DNA of 64,000 nt from Flaveria trinervia (lineage: Eukaryota; Streptophyta; Magnoliopsida; Asterales; Asteraceae): NCBI GenBank assembly GCA_025506515.1, contig CM046452.1, positions 40,271,518 to 40,335,517 of the forward strand, given 5' to 3'. Position numbers and translations under genes: made by a program. Below, piece by piece: positions 1 to 12,110 of the stretch (its first letter is position 1; each line of letters starts with the position of its first letter). Under the pieces are notes generated by a model. It was given only the letters and a program-made list of their open reading frames with translations, did no database searches and was not told the origin of the DNA.

Positions 1-1640
1 AAGGAGAGAGGACATCATTGACCAGCTCATCAAGCTTGGAGATGCCATTGATGAAACACTTATGCTACCATTAGAAAGTTGGTGGAACTAGAAAAGGCAA
101 TAAGGCTGCAACTGGACGCAACATGGTTGGCCTTAGAGGAAGAGAAAGAAAAGGAACATAAGGAAACTGACATGCAGCTCAAGAGGGAAAGGATAGCCTT
201 CCTAACCTCCAAAGGATTCTCTCTTGAACAAAAAGAAGGATAAGTTGGAGAAAGAGAGAAAAAGGGCTGCAAGAGACAAGTTGAGGGAGAAGAAGAGAAA
301 GGAAGAAGAAGCAAGGGCAACTGCAACCAATAAGATAGGTGACAAAGCTTTGATGAAAGACTATCTCTGGGCTCACGCCTTCTCTAGAAGGTAGGTGGAT
401 CCCATGTCTGAAAGGACACTCCAACGAATTGTCAGTGAGATCAAATCTGACATTCTTTTGGGAAAAAGAAGAGAGATGTACAGAAGGGTACAATGGATAA
501 ACTTCACACAAACCACTCAACCCCAACTTGAACCAATTCCTTCTCTATTCACCATCGAAACAGAACCTTACACTCTTGAACCTACACCTTTACCCTCACC
601 CACTTCCTCACCTCAACCACCAAAACTGCCTATCCTTCAACCCAAAACTCTTACCAGAACCACCACACCACATCCTACCCAACAACCTTCCCAACCATCC
701 CCTCAGCCTTCCAAACATCTGTTTCTAGAGGAGTTTAAGATGACAAGACTAGAGTCATCAACTGCACAACACTGAGAGATATCTCCTGTGAGGAAGACTC
801 CATCAAACTAACCTATGTTGACGGATCTTCACGTTCCCTCACAAGAGATCAATTTCTTGATCTACCTAGAGGAACACTAGACCAGGCTGCAGAACTTCTA
901 GGTATCAACTCAGACTCATTAAACGATGAAGAGAAGTGACTAAAAAGAAGCTGCTAACTCTACTGGATACAAGGAAAGAGGACAAGATTCCTAGTCAGTC
1001 TCTTATGCCTAGAAAGAAGATACTCCAGTGGAGGTTCGATAAAGCTACTCACAACTTTATTATGGAAAGAGAGAATGGTGAAGTCAACAGGCTGAATGCC
1101 ACCTCTCTACTACACTCCAGCAGTTTTGATATTGCTGAGTTAGCATAGAAACCATTCGCTAACCCCTCCAACTCTGAAACTACTGCTCACATCAAAAATC
1201 ATCTCAACAGTCTTCATCTTGCTGAGTTAACAGCAAAAGCTACGATTGAAGAAGTGTTGAGATTGAGAAGAAAGGAATACAAGGATAGACCTCCCAAAAG
1301 GGCACATCATTTCCACAGATGGTGGAGGGTCCTGATTGGAACCTATAGTTTCACGGGAATATAATTATAGTTCCCATCAACTAACTCTTTTTAGAGGGCC
1401 ACAACAAAGGGTACATATCATTCAAGGTGACAGACTGGAGATCCTATCAACCAAAGATTTCTACAAACTTCTCAGCACCACATCAGGGAAGAATAAGGAA
1501 ACTGATAAGTATTTACTCTCCTTGGTGTTGAAATTTTTTGAGGAGCAGAAACAAGTGAGGTTTTGCTGGCATCAGCCTAGGGAGAGTTTGTTGGATCAAG
1601 AAGAAGGCTGGTGCAAGCAAAACCAAATCACTTAGACAAA
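1..1640 (+). pseudogene. C0 element: decayed extra ORF (ORF3) remnant
   Basis: No intact frame. Pieces in shifting frames read, in order: a charged Glu/Lys-rich coiled-coil stretch (about 70-330), a Ser/Arg-rich block followed by a Pro/Thr-rich linker (395-775), a short block at 936-1148, and a C-terminal block (1336-1635) containing REYNYSSHQLTLF and DRLEILSTKDFYKLL. The order coiled coil, Pro-rich linker and compact C-terminal block resembles the extra ORFs after pol in the C1 and C3 elements of this window, so I assign it to ORF3 of a further Copia-like element lying mostly left of the window. There is no proof of function. A host gene remnant is possible but less likely given the flanks. 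Confidence 0.5.
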
Positions 1641-2400
1641 TTTTGGTACAACTTACAAAGGCTTCTGAAGCCAAGAGTGGAACTTCCGAATGAAGTAGAG
1701 TTTTCTAAAGACAAAGTGAAAGTTTTACTTCCAAAGGCAAAACTCTACTTCCGAAGATAAAGTGTTCACTTCTGAAGATCAAGTCCTAACAGAAGAAATC
1801 AAAAGACTACTTTCAAAGTATGAAGAAAGAAGAAGTCCTCAAGCCTCAGAAAAAGTAGCTTCATCCAAAGTATAAGCCATTTAACCTTCGGCAGACACTA
1901 CTACGAACCAGTGGATATAAGTATGGCCTCTGACACTCCACTGCAGACCTCTGATACTGCATGGCAGTTTCTCTAAGAGCAATATAGTTGACTGTACTTT
2001 GTTCCAGTGTTTACCTTTTTATGTTAGTATAAGTTACCAACTTTAGTTCATGACAAAGGTAAGTCAGGGACATGTCATGACTACCATATCTCAGATAAAG
2101 TCTTATCTTGGATACCTTAAACTCTAACTTTGTAGTATTTGCTTTAGTTAGAGGATTCCAGCTGGTATCAAAGTATATCCGGCTGTAGATAGTATTATAT
2201 ATAGTTTCTCATTGTAACTGATAACAGCATGCTTGTAAGTCTTGTAATACTTGAGTTGAGAAGTAATATATGCAAGTACCTTGAAAATTACTTGTTGTGT
2301 TTGATTATTACTTAGTATATTGTTATCAACTCTTAGAGACTTTGCTTTCATATGAGTGTTGTTTAAGGGAGTTTGAGAGAAAATCAAGTGTTTAGTGACA
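1641..2400 (+). repeat. C0 element: 3' terminal / LTR-like noncoding DNA
   Basis: AT-rich noncoding DNA after the ORF3 remnant. It contains several copies of an ACTTCCGAA-like word (about 1680-1780) and the TGTAAT-rich tract usual in plant LTR R/U5 regions (2210-2260). GGTATCAAAG at about 2164 resembles a primer-binding site. No second LTR copy lies in the window, so boundaries are not defined. It ends where the E0 LTR begins. Confidence 0.4.
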
Positions 2401-3454
2401 TAAACTGATCCTGCATGAAGAAAAAGAAAGAAAAATATTTTACCCAAGTTAAGGGGTAAAATGGTCAAAAAGGACAAAAGGTTTTAAAAGTGGGTGTAAG
2501 AGGTGATGGCCGCCCATCACTCTTTCTACACCCATATAATTCTTGGAATTTATAAAGAGAGTGGCAGAGAAGAAGGTTTCGGTACTTGAAGAACAAGAAG
2601 AAGAAGTTCCAATTCTAGGTAAGAAATTCATGGTTTTTAAGTGTTCTTAACTGTCCTTGCTCAGTTGTATGCTTATGTGTGTTGTGTGTGTTTGGTTGTA
2701 TGTTTTTAGTGGATTCGAGGTGGTTGAACTCAGTTTCAAACGAGTTTGGAAGAAGCCATACTCAAGAGCTGCAAAGGTGAGTTCTTGAACCCCTATTTTT
2801 ACTTGTTTTAACTGATTTTGGGGCTAGAAATGCATGAATGTATGTTTTTACAAAACTGGGTTTTATACCCGTATGTATGAATGTGTGTATTATGCAGTTA
2901 TGGTGTGATTTTGGACTATGTTCATGCTTGATGATGTTGTGGTTATTTTTCTAAGGCATAGAATGTATGATTTAAGCTTAGAACATGATAGACGAGGTTT
3001 GGGGATTAAATCTACTGATATGTATGCCCTAGGCTGCTCATACGCCCAAACAGTAGTTCATACGCCTAAGTTTAGAAAAACTGCTGAAGTGTGAACAAAT
3101 ATGGATGAGGAAATGCGGATGAGTAACAAACGCGGATGAGTAACAAACGCGGATGAGAAAGTCAATGTGGATGAGAGAGTCAATGCGGATGAGAAAGTCA
3201 ATGTGAATGTGAAAGTCAACGTGGATGAGAAAGTCAAAGCGGATGAGAAAGTCAATGCGGATGAGAAAGTCAATCCGAATAAGTAAGTTATGCGACTGAA
3301 CAAATACGGATGAATAAATGTGGATAAGTTCATGCGACTGAATAAATGCGGATGAACAAAGTTAATATGGATGAACAAATGCGGATGAGCATTAACAAAT
3401 GTGGATGAGTTAAAGTCAATGCAGATTAACAAATGTGGATAAGTTCATGCGACT
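2401..3454 (+). repeat. E0 solo LTR, left part (split by C1)
   Basis: Resembles the first third of the S2 solo LTR at 5613-8106: a TATA-containing stretch (ATTTATAAAG near 2548), a GAACCCC tract and ATGTATG runs in the same order. From about 3025 it holds CATACGCCCAAACAG-type words, and from 3100 to 3454 many copies of ATGCGGATGA. With 27054-28391 it makes one LTR of about 2.39 kb. The left flank TGACA (2396-2400) and right flank TGTCA (28392-28396) may be a degenerate TSD (4 of 5 bases). No internal region is present, so E0 is a solo LTR. A Ty3/Gypsy origin is likely from its size and ends, but unproved. Confidence 0.7.
3100..3454. repeat. E0 tandem array of ATGCGGATGA words
   Basis: About 20 imperfect copies of a 14-18 bp unit, for example AATGCGGATGAGAAAGTC, with variants AACGCGGATGAG and AATGTGGATGAA. 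The array resumes on the far side of C1 at 27060-27180, so C1 inserted into it. ORFs running through it are read-through of the repeat. Confidence 0.85.
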
Positions 3455-3670
3455 TGACTGGGTAAAATTGAGATTCTTACTGAGAATCGAATATGGTAAT
3501 CAAGTAATGATTGAATGGCGGAAACAAACAATCAAAGAACATTCAATGCAAGAATTATACTCATAAATGCTTTTGTATTATATATATGAAAGTTGATTGA
3601 TTACAGAGAATAAATGACAACAAAAATTCTCTATGTCCATCAGTCGTCCCCTCATGTACGAGGTTTTCTA

Positions 3671-3681
3671 TTATATTTATA
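3671..3681 (-). promoter_or_regulatory. C1 LTR TATA box
   Basis: TATAAATATAA on the minus strand in the context GCCTATAAATATAATAG, downstream of the hairpin array as expected for the U3 promoter. The right LTR has the same site near 20505-20515 with a small change. Confidence 0.65.
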
Positions 3682-3741
3682 GGCAGACAAGATGCTTTTA
3701 CATCAGAACTAGTCTAAGTCTTGATCCGCATCTTTGCTTGT

Positions 3742-4045
3742 TCATCCGTATTGACAAATGCGGATGAGTTAACTTGATCAACATTTCTTCACTTGAACAT
3801 CCCCATTAGTTTGTTGGTCATCCGCATTGGTTAATGCAGATGAACAAATACTTATGCGTATTTGTTCGGTCATCCGCATTTATCAAATATGGATGAGCAA
3901 AGTCTTGTCGTCATTGACTCTTGGTAATCCGCATTTGTTAATGCGGAAGAACAAATACTTGTCCGTAATTGTTTTATGTCTTCCGCATTGACAAATGCGG
4001 AAGACTATACTTGTTTTTTCTTGAGCATGATCTTCATCCGCATTT
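3742..4045. repeat. C1 LTR hairpin array (TCATCCGCATT / AATGCGGATGA)
   Basis: A series of inverted repeats 25-30 bp long. The clearest has arms GTCTTCCGCATT (3978-3989) and AATGCGGAAGAC (3994-4005), perfect over 12 bp with a 4-nt loop. Others start at about 3742, 3818 and 3870 with arms TCATCCGCATT and AATGCGGATGA. On the coding strand the array lies directly upstream of the TATA box. It is also present in the right LTR at 26690-26990. Confidence 0.9.
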
Positions 4046-4130
4046 CTTCTTGGACTTATGGGATTCCATCAAAGCAATCATCAAATCACCCATTGAATTG
4101 GCATGTATGATCCTTCCAGGGTGCAATAAT

Positions 4131-4143
4131 ACTCCCCCTAAGG
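4131..4143 (-). other. C1 polypurine tract
   Basis: The minus strand reads CTTAGGGGGAGT just before the 3' LTR. This is the usual plus-strand priming site and fixes the LTR border to within 2-3 nt. Confidence 0.8.
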
Positions 4144-4229
4144 ATTATACAGCCTATTTTCTTCAATGTTTGGGAGGTGATTGATGTTGTGAGGTTTCTG
4201 TTGGGTCTTGTGGTGGTAGTAAAAATGCA

Positions 4230-5612
4230 GCTTTAGTTGGATCTAGAATGGCTTTAATCATCTTGGCAAAATCTGTTGCTTCTAACATTCTTCCCTACTT
4301 AGCACATGAATCTTCATTTTTCCCATATTGTAGATGGCTTCTATTGGTAACTTCTTCAAAGAAATAGTTTCCCAAATTGAAATAGTAGAGAGACCATCTC
4401 TGTGTATCAGTAAGCTTCCATGCACATCTATCTCATGTTTGACAATGTTCCCAAGTTGCAATGGTGTCTTCTTTTTCTTTCTTTTGTCTCTTTTGGTATG
4501 GATACGATCATAAGCCAATTTTAGCAACTTGATGCACTTTAGGAAGAAGTGCATATCTTGTTCACCCAGTTTATTGTTTATTTCCCTGAAGTGTCTGGTA
4601 TAGATATAGTGAATGTAGGATTCATCAAACAACCTTACTTCATATCCACTAAACAGCCTTATTTCAGCACCCTCCTTTCCTCCCCACTTTCTTTCAATCA
4701 CCACCTCATAAGTTTTTTCATCATAGTACACATTTGAGATGGGTGTGGAGGATTAGTACCATACACCATTTTTCTCTTTAAAGATCTGTTGGTTCCACCT
4801 TTAACTTAGGAAACACAACTTCTTTTGCTTGCATTTTGTCTTCTTCTCAAGGGGATTAATAAAAGATTTATCTTTTCTAATGCATATTGTCTTTAATGAA
4901 TTGAAATTGTCAGTCCTTCTGAACATTTTTAGTATGTTTTCAAATTCATATCCCCTAAACATAGCTGAGTGATTGATCAGTTCCAGTTGAGCTAGTTCTT
5001 TTAAGTCATGGATCTCCAGGGCATTTACCAGAGCTGAGTACTCTGTAAAGAACTGGAGCAGTCGGGGATTCTTTTCACCATGAACATATTCCACATGTTG
5101 TCATACTTCCATGCAATTATTTTCTCATCAACTTTGCCTTTGGGAGTAGACACCCCTTTGATTAACTCAACATGGTTAATCCTTCTTGTAGATTTAACTG
5201 AGAGGGTCCTGCAACCATTCAGGGTATTTGTGAACTACAGGAGCCAACAATTCTTGATCTTTCTGGTTTAACATCATGTCTTGAGCAATTACTATAGATC
5301 TTGGCTTCTTGTTTAGGATTTCTTCTTCTAACCGCTTGAGCATATCTTTCTTTTCATTAATCGTTTGTAGAGTACGAGCCCTGAATGAGTTTGTTTTCAT
5401 ATTCCCAATCTTTCTTCTTGTGAATCCTGGCTTGAAAGATAATCCTTCATTTCCTCATCTAACATGCTATAAGGATCAGGAAATAGTGGTTCAGGAGTTT
5501 GGGTTGATTTCTTCATGGATGATAGTTTAGGTAGAGGAACCTTTCTTAATAATGATCTTTCATACTCAGTTGAGGGTGATTTCTTCATAGCAGACACTTT
5601 TGGCACAGGAGC
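4230..5612 (-). pseudogene. C1 ORF3, C-terminal part
   Basis: Continuation of the extra ORF interrupted by S2. Removing S2 and one GGAGC copy restores an in-frame join around KAPVPKVSAMKKSPSTEYER, so the ORF was continuous when S2 landed. Visible parts are a short internal repeat (KAPVPKVSAMKKS and KVPLPKLSSMKKS), an acidic stretch ending KDYLSSQDSQEERLGI, a Lys/Glu-rich helical segment, and a C-terminal block (4282-4731) with EVRLFDESYIHYIYTRHF. There are several frameshifts. No catalytic motif or clear membrane segment is recognisable. Function unknown; its position downstream of pol is that of the env-like ORFs of SIRE-type Copia elements. Confidence 0.7.
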
Positions 5613-6164
5613 TGTAACACCTGAAATTTTCTTTGAAGCCGACAAAAGAAGAAAAAGAAATAAAGTCCAAAGTCGAGGGACCAAACTCGCCAACGAGAGA
5701 AACTTTGATGAATGGGGGTATAAAAGGGGGAGGGCAGCCCACACCTTCCTCATTCTTGCCATTTTCAGCCAAAAAGAAGGAGAAAACAGGGGTAAAGCTT
5801 GGTTCGGGTTGATTCGAGCGTGGAAATCGTCGTGTAGCGGGTCAAATCGAAGCTCTACTAGACGGGATCGTTTATGTGAGATCTTGGACCCCTCTTTTAC
5901 ACGTTTTTGAATGATTTGGGGCTGGAACACATCTGAAAAACGGGTTTTTGAGTATGTGTGAGTGTAAGCCCGTTTTCATATGTATGTGTATGTGTATGAT
6001 TCGTTTGGGGTGTGATTTGGGGCTTTGTTGTGCTTGAATGATGTCGCGGTGTGCTTCCCTAAGGTTTAGAATGGTTGATTTGAGCTTAGAAGGGCTTTGG
6101 AAGAGTTTGGGGGCCGAAAACGCCCACTGCAATTCGGGATGAACTGCATTCTGCGCCCAGCTAG

Positions 6165-6560
6165 GGCTATGCGACTGGAGGTCCATGCGACTGAATGACA
6201 TGGGACTGAATGACATGCGACTGGGGGCCATACGCACGAAAGAGGTGCGACTGAGGTTCATTTGTGCGACTGAAAGCCATACGCATGAGAGCTATGCGAC
6301 TGAAGGAAATGCGGATGAAGGTCATGCGACTGAAGGAAATGCAGATGAAGGTTATGCGACTCAAGGAAATGCAGATGAGGGTCATGCGACTAAAGGTCAT
6401 GCGACTGGAGTCCATACGCATGTAAGTCGTGCGATTGAGGTTCATACGCGCGAAAGGTGTGCGACTGAGGTCCATACGACCGGATGTCATGCGACTGAGG
6501 TCCATTCGCATGGGAAGTATGCGATTGGAGGCTATGCGACTGGAGGTCCATTCGCCTAGG
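6165..6560. repeat. S2 array of ATGCGACTGA / ATGCGGATGA / CATACGCATG words
   Basis: About 25 words of 16-24 bp spacing, for example ATGCGACTGAAGGAAATGC followed by GGATGAAGGTC. Words are mixed: ATGCGACTGA dominates, with ATGCAGATGA, CATACGCATGA and TACGCACGAA. It occupies the place taken by the ATGCGGATGA array in the sister LTR E0, so the word type has changed between two members of one family. Confidence 0.85.
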
Positions 6561-7239
6561 TGTTCTCATATGCTTGAAGACCATGCGTCAGAATAGGGTC
6601 CATACACCAGAATGACCATAGTATTGTCTGACTTTCGGGAAAGTGCGGACGTAGGCTCGGACCTTTGGGGTTGTTGATGATGTGATGGGTATGGATGATT
6701 TAAGATGATGTATGATGATGAGCTGACGATGGTGAAGTTATGATGATGATGATGTGTGATGTCGTATGGTTGTATGATGTGATGCGCGTGATTCATGTGA
6801 TGTTTGATGTCGTGTGATTGTGCAAGATGTATGATATGTATGTATGATGTTTCCTTGTGTGATTGATGTTGTATGTTGTTATGTTCCTTATTATTATGTA
6901 TGATTGTCTTCCCACGATCTACGTTAAAAGTTAATGAATGTAATGAAAGTATTATGTGACGTATAGTGGAAGATAACGAAAAGAGAAATATGATGAATGA
7001 ATGTGTCATTAATGAACGAATGAAAACATGGGAGGCTTGCAAGTGAAGAGTACAGAGGTGTATGGCTCTAAATTGCCTTAACCTCGAACGCGTGTGGGTC
7101 AACTAATCCTTATGGGTGCACGCAGGGGTTCCAGTCTTTGTGATTGACGATGGTGTGGTACATGGTGTATAGTTGTTACCCACGCTATGCATAATGTTGG
7201 TGGTGTAGTACGTATCGGTTACCTGATTTATGCATATCA

Positions 7240-7390
7240 TTGGGGGTGTAAAATGTCATAGTTACCCATATCGTTGGGGGTGTAGTATGTCATAGTTACC
7301 CATATCGTTGGGGGTGTAGTATGTCAGAGCTACCCATATCGTTGGGGGTGTAGTATGTCATAGTTACCCATATTGTTGGGGGTGAAGAAT
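7240..7390. repeat. S2 34-bp tandem repeat
   Basis: Four adjacent, nearly identical units of about 34 bp (core TGTAGTATGTCATAGTTACC). Ordinary LTR minisatellite; not obvious in E0. Confidence 0.85.
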
Positions 7391-8111
7391 ATAGTTGGGA
7401 TCTTTGTCGCTTACCTCAGTGCTGGTGCCAGGCTATGTGTCGTGCGGAAGTCGTTTATCAACTTCGGCGCAGTAGCCGTATAGTTTGGGGTATAGCCATT
7501 GACACTGATCCAGAACGTGATGAAATAATTGATATAATGATCCTAAACTTTGGCTTAGGTACTGTGGCCAAAGGTGCTGTGCACCGTTAAAGAAGGTCTA
7601 TGATAGGCTTATGCCCAGTACCAGGAAACTGAAGGGTAAAGTTCATGGTTTTAATGGAAAGAAAAGATGTAATAATGAATGGAAGTTAAAGTATGAATGT
7701 AATGATGAAGATAATAAACATTATCTATGTGTACGTATGATGTGTGATCGCGTGTATGTAAAGAATGGTTTTAACGAAAGAAAAGTATGTTTTATTATAA
7801 AACTAGAACTTATTCAGCAAAGCTAACTTTGATGTGTTTCTAGTTGGCAGGTATGTTGCTAAGGATAGCACGGGGCGGCTACTCAGCTTGTTTTGGATGG
7901 CATCCAATGTTATAATGCTTTTGTAATGATATGTAAAATGATATTGTGTAAAATACGGTCGTATTATTTTGCAAAAGTATTTTGATGAAATTAAAAGGTT
8001 GTTTTTTTTATGTTTCTGCTACAACGTTTTATGAAAGTGAAAGTAATTGTATGTTTTATGTGCGATGAGGATCCAACTGTAAGCGTCCCAGGAACGGGGC
8101 CTTACAGGAGC

Positions 8112-10669
8112 CTTTCTGGTGACTGATTTTTCATACTTATTTACAAGTTTGGATCTAGTAGTTTATACACCTTTTCTTCTTCTTCCTTCATTCCTTCATT
8201 TGGCATGCCAAAGACTTCATCTGGATCATACCCATAATTTATCAAAAACATTGCTTTTATCATCAGGTCAAAGTTTGAGCCTTTGACACCGTTTCCTCTA
8301 CTGGTTTTTCTGTTTTAATAGGACTGTCCATATGAACATCCTTTTCAGCATCATAACCTATAGTTATCTCTCCTTCCAGATCAATAGTAACAGCTTGTTT
8401 CTTTAGTTGAGCTTCAGCCTGCTCATGTTCTTCAAGAAATTCAGCTATAGCAGCCAAGCTTCTGGGGTCAATTTTCTTATTTTTCATCACACTCTCTACT
8501 TCAACCATTGGTCTTTTGCCCTTAGCCTTTTCAGCTAGATATTTCCTCTTTCTAGAGTATGTTTGAAGTTGTGAACTTGAAGTTTCAGCCTTCTCCATCT
8601 CATCAGGCAAATTTTTAGTCCTGGTTTATTCTTGATCATTAATTTCTATTTCCTCTTTTTATGTTTCTTTTTAATTCTCTTCCTTTTCTTTTTCACACAA
8701 TTCTCTTATCATTTCTTTTTGTTCCTCAAATAGTGCCACAACAGGTACAATTTTCATGCTCAACTCTTTCTCCAATGGAATTGGAGATTGAGGAATGACT
8801 ACAATAGGTTTAGAGTTGGTCCTTTGGTCTGTAACAAAATCCCAAAAATCTTCATCTATTGTGAATTCTTCAGAAGTAAAACTATCCATAGCACTGATTA
8901 ATTCTTCAAATTCATCTTTCTCTGTTTGAGTAACATCGGATTGCCCAGAATAAACCACAATCTCTAGACTTTGTTCATCATTCTTTGTTCGGCTTGCATC
9001 TTCTTCTTATTCATCATTCTCAAAGGAAGATTGTTCCTCATCATCAATAACTCTTTCTTCATCATTTTTGTTTACTCCAGCCACAGCACTTCTTTGAATT
9101 TCAATTAGCATTTCAAGTTTAGAGATCCTTTTATTTTGACTTTCAACTTGACTTTCAACTTGACTTTGGAGATTGGAGATGATTTCAACTTGTTCTTTAA
9201 TAATGTTCTCTTGCTCTTCCATAGCTATAGTCTGAATGGCAAGAGTATCAACATGGCCACTCACTTCTTCTCTAGAATGGTTCAGGGTAGCTTTCAAGTA
9301 GTCAAAATCTTTCTCTTTCTCTTTCTTTTCAGCTTCATACTTTTCTTTTAGTTCTTTTAATTCATACTTCTTTTCATCAAGCTCTAGAATCCTATCATCA
9401 TTGATTTTAGCTTGATTCTAGCTCTCCTATTTAGTATTCTTTCCATCATTTCCACCTTTTGTAGGAGCTCAGATATCAACTCATCCTTTTCATCAGGCCT
9501 GTTTATATTAGATTCAACAATGCTTTCTCAGGAAGCAGTCTCAGAAGTTGCTCTCTTTACATGCATTTGTGCATGTTGATCCTCCTCATCTGAAGATGAC
9601 TTGGATGCTTTAGAAGTTCTAGTTGAGTCTCCAAATTTAGTTCGGTTATCATGGGCGGGCAATGGTTGGTGTGGTGATGTTGGTGAGTGATGAGGTGGTG
9701 ATATTGGTGATTGATGAGGTGGTGATATTGGTGACTGATGAGGTGGTGATATTGGTGAGTGATGATGTGGTGAAATTGGTGATGGTTGTGGGGTTGGTTG
9801 TTGTGTTGGTTGCGGTGATGGTTGTGGTGATGGTGGTGGAGATGATTGTGCAGCTTGCTTATCAGCAGCCTGTTCTTGTCCTTGATCTTCTTAATTTATC
9901 TGTTGAATCATCCAAGGAAAAAGAGGTGAGTGAGCTCCACTGTAAAAGTTTCTGGGGTCCCTCTTCTTAATGTACTTGTATGATCTTGCATCATAATGAG
10001 GAATATCAAGCACTGGTCCCTTAGTAGCAATATATGGAAATGCTTCATTTATCATGCACTAGATGAGTCTTGGATACATCAAGAACTTGTATCTTCTCCC
10101 CTCTTGTATGTTTGAAGTCAGGCCATTAAAAATATAGGCAGACATATTGAATGGCCTGTTTGTACAGAGAGCACAGATTGCTGAGGAAGTGGTGATTGGA
10201 ATATCATTCAATCCTATTTTCTCTTCGATAAGCAGTGCTGAAACATGTGGATTAGAAATCTTTAAGGTAGATCAACCAATCCTTTAAAAATTTGTTTAGA
10301 TTCAAATCCTCCTTCATAACCAATCTCAGCAAATAATGTGGTTATTTCATCATCATCCAGCTCTAGAGGTGCATTAGCATCATCACCAAAATGCAAGCAT
10401 CTTCTAACAGAACCTTTAGTGATGCTCAGAGTGTGATCATTGTCAATTCTTCCAGATAGAGTTCTAACACCATCTGCTTCAATTACCTCAACTGAATTCC
10501 AGAAATACCTAATAAGGTTCTCATAGATGGTGGGCCGAACAGTGATAGCATAAGCTACCCTTGTTGTAGAGATGAATCTGATGATATCTCTAAGTCCCTC
10601 AGCTTCTAGCACATCAGGGTTTAAATAACCGCTAACATTATACAACTTGCTCCATGAAAGATTTGCCAT
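8112..10669 (-). pseudogene. C1 ORF3, N-terminal part
   Basis: Starts at ATG 10669 (MANLSWSKLYNVSGYLNPD). The first block (to about 9890) contains RPTIYENLIRYFWNS, SVRRCLHFGDD and, further on, RYKFLMYPRLIQCMINEAFP. From memory it resembles the ORF3-like 'longin-like' or 'putative plant transposon protein' annotations common in Asteraceae. It is followed by a low-complexity, TGGTGATG-derived region (9660-9860), a long coiled coil (about 9000-9420, with VEIISNLQSQVESQVESQ), acidic Glu/Asp stretches (8671-8958) and a basic segment with RKRKYLAEKAKGKRPM (about 8500-8560). Several stops and frameshifts are present. S2 interrupts it at 8111. The ATG choice is supported by the match to three other ORF3 starts in this window and by a 3' splice-like site 5 nt upstream. 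Confidence 0.75.
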
Positions 10670-10674
10670 ATAAT

Positions 10675-11097
10675 CTGCATAAAAGACATGTGTGTCAGTT
10701 TTAATGAGAACTCATGAGTATCGTTTATCAGTTTGACACTAAATGGTCAAAGATCAACTTTTGACATTACTGTATCATTGTTGTCACATCAAATGGTGAA
10801 TTTGTTGTTCAACAATCACTGTTTCTATGTTTGAACCATTTATTAGATGTTATTTCATTGATTTGTTACACATTTTCAATTTTCATCATGCTCTGTTCTT
10901 GCACCAAACATGACTATAAAGGTTTTCATGATGATTAAAATTTCTATTAGTTTGCATGTTCATTAAAGTCGAAAAGGTGTATTATATTACATCAATAAAT
11001 CGAATATTTTGTGTCCTTCATTATCATTTGGTTCTTTGTTTTATTTAGGTTTAACAGTCCAAAAGTTGGGTCTTGATGAAATTTTTGGAAATTTCAC
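10675..11097 (-). other. C1 candidate intron upstream of ORF3
   Basis: On the minus strand AAAACAG is followed by GTGAAAT (donor, intron starting at 11097). CATGTCTTTTATGCAG ends at 10675, five nt before the ORF3 ATG (acceptor). Both match plant GT-AG consensus. The 423-nt interval is AT-rich. The acceptor recurs at equivalent positions before two other ORF3 copies (29504 and 40581). RNA evidence is lacking. Confidence 0.45.
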
Positions 11098-11275
11098 CTG
11101 TTTTCGATGCAACTATAGTTTCAGAATCGATAACAAGAACAGGTTGAGTAGAATCACAAAAAATCTTTCGTTGTTTATGATAAAGATGATCGAAGTGGGT
11201 GTACTGTGTATTTGCGCTATTCTGACTATGAAGTCTCTCAAATTTGAAAAGTATTAAATGACCCATTTAAATTCC

Positions 11276-11283
11276 TTTAAATA
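11276..11283 (-). promoter_or_regulatory. C1 spacer TATA-like box upstream of ORF3
   Basis: Minus strand GACTATTTAAAGG. It lies just downstream of the spacer hairpin array and about 600 nt upstream of ORF3, mirroring the array-then-TATA order of the LTR. A weak match on its own; the positional parallel is the argument. Confidence 0.35.
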
Positions 11284-11324
11284 GTCAAATAATGCATTCT
11301 AAAAGATTTTACAAGTTTAAGAGC

Positions 11325-12110
11325 AAATGTGGTCACCACTGTAGCAAATGCGGAAGTGTAAATTTTTGACTTTTGGTCATCCGCATTTGTTAACTGTTGC
11401 AAATGCGGAAGACAAAATTCGGACTTTGACTACCCGCCTTTGTTCACTTTTGTAAATGCGGAAGTTTTGTTACTTCTGTTTTCTTCTATCCGCATTTGTT
11501 CACTGTTGTAAATGCGGAAGTTTTGTTACTTCTTTTTTCTTCTATCTGTGTTTGTTCATTGTTGCTAATGCGGAAGAACTAAGTTCATCAGCATTTATTC
11601 ACTGTAACAAATGCGGTTGACAAAACCTATTCAACATTGCTCACTGTAGCATGTGTAGAAGATCAGACTTTTAGCATTTGTTAACTGTAGCAAATGTGAT
11701 AGAATAAAATCCACATTTACTTGATCATCATTCATTAACAAGATATTGATCACTTAACTATTTCTACTGGATCATACATGAGCATTGAAGATGCGTATCC
11801 ACAAATGCGGATGAGTAAAAAAATGCGAAAGTGTAAATTTCATCCGTTTTTGACAAATGCGGTTGAACACTTAAAAGTTTATTCGCATTGACTACTGCGG
11901 TTGAACACTTGAAAATTATTTTATCCCCATTGACAAATGCGGTAGAACAATTTTTGTTTCGCATAGGTTTTAACACTTCAAAATTTCATGTATATTTGTA
12001 ACACACTAATGCGGTAGAGTAAAATCATTGTCCGCATTTATTTCACTTGAAAATATAAAGCTACCCGCATTGGTTATAAGCATGGGTTACCTTCACCCGC
12101 ATTAACCAAT
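11325..12110. repeat. C1 spacer array with the LTR's hairpin words
   Basis: About 15 copies of TCATCCGCATTTGTT and AAATGCGGAAG words, often paired as inverted repeats around a 10-15 nt centre. They match the array in C1's own LTR (3742-4045). Between pol and ORF3. Confidence 0.85.

Larger units (their letters stand above)
3455..4128 (-). repeat. C1 3' LTR
   Basis: 674 bp, starting TGACTGGGTAA on the plus strand and ending GGGTGCAATA, where the sister LTR ends GGGTGCAACA. It is closely similar to the right copy at 20281-20591/26673-27053 and supplies the uninterrupted version of the site where C2 inserted (CTTGATCCGCATC, near 3721). In transcription order it holds the hairpin array, a TATA box, then R/U5. 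Confidence 0.92.
5613..8106 (+). mobile_element. S2: solo LTR (probable Ty3/Gypsy), TSD GGAGC
   Basis: 2494 bp beginning TGTAACACC and ending GGGGCCTTACA, flanked by perfect 5-bp duplications GGAGC (5608-5612 and 8107-8111). It has no coding region, so it is the product of LTR-LTR recombination. It resembles E0 along its length, including the ends. It contains GTATAAAAGGGGG (about 5726), a motif array (6165-6560), a TGATGATG-rich stretch (6660-6860), a 34-bp tandem repeat (7240-7390) and a GTACTGTGGCC...GCCCAGTACC inverted repeat (7558-7624). Orientation is set by the TATA box. Confidence 0.92.

Noticed and set aside
3058..3432. ORF of 124 codons across the E0 array (and ORFs at 6167-6559, 21364-21700, 42456-42699, 42996-43283)
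   Set aside because: Pure read-through of tandem repeats on either strand; composition follows the repeat word.
4282..5100. Possible host gene on the minus strand
   Set aside because: It lies between C1's RNase H/ORF3 start and its 3' LTR in the element's reading direction, and the S2 junction restores one continuous ORF with 8112-10669.
9136..9351. Hydrophobic ORF (plus strand) as a membrane protein
   Set aside because: Antisense shadow of the C1 ORF3 coiled coil.
11009..11266. Open frames on both strands near 11.0-11.3 kb
   Set aside because: Short, overlapping on opposite strands, inside the C1 spacer; no recognisable motif. Possibly leader sequence of the ORF3 transcript.
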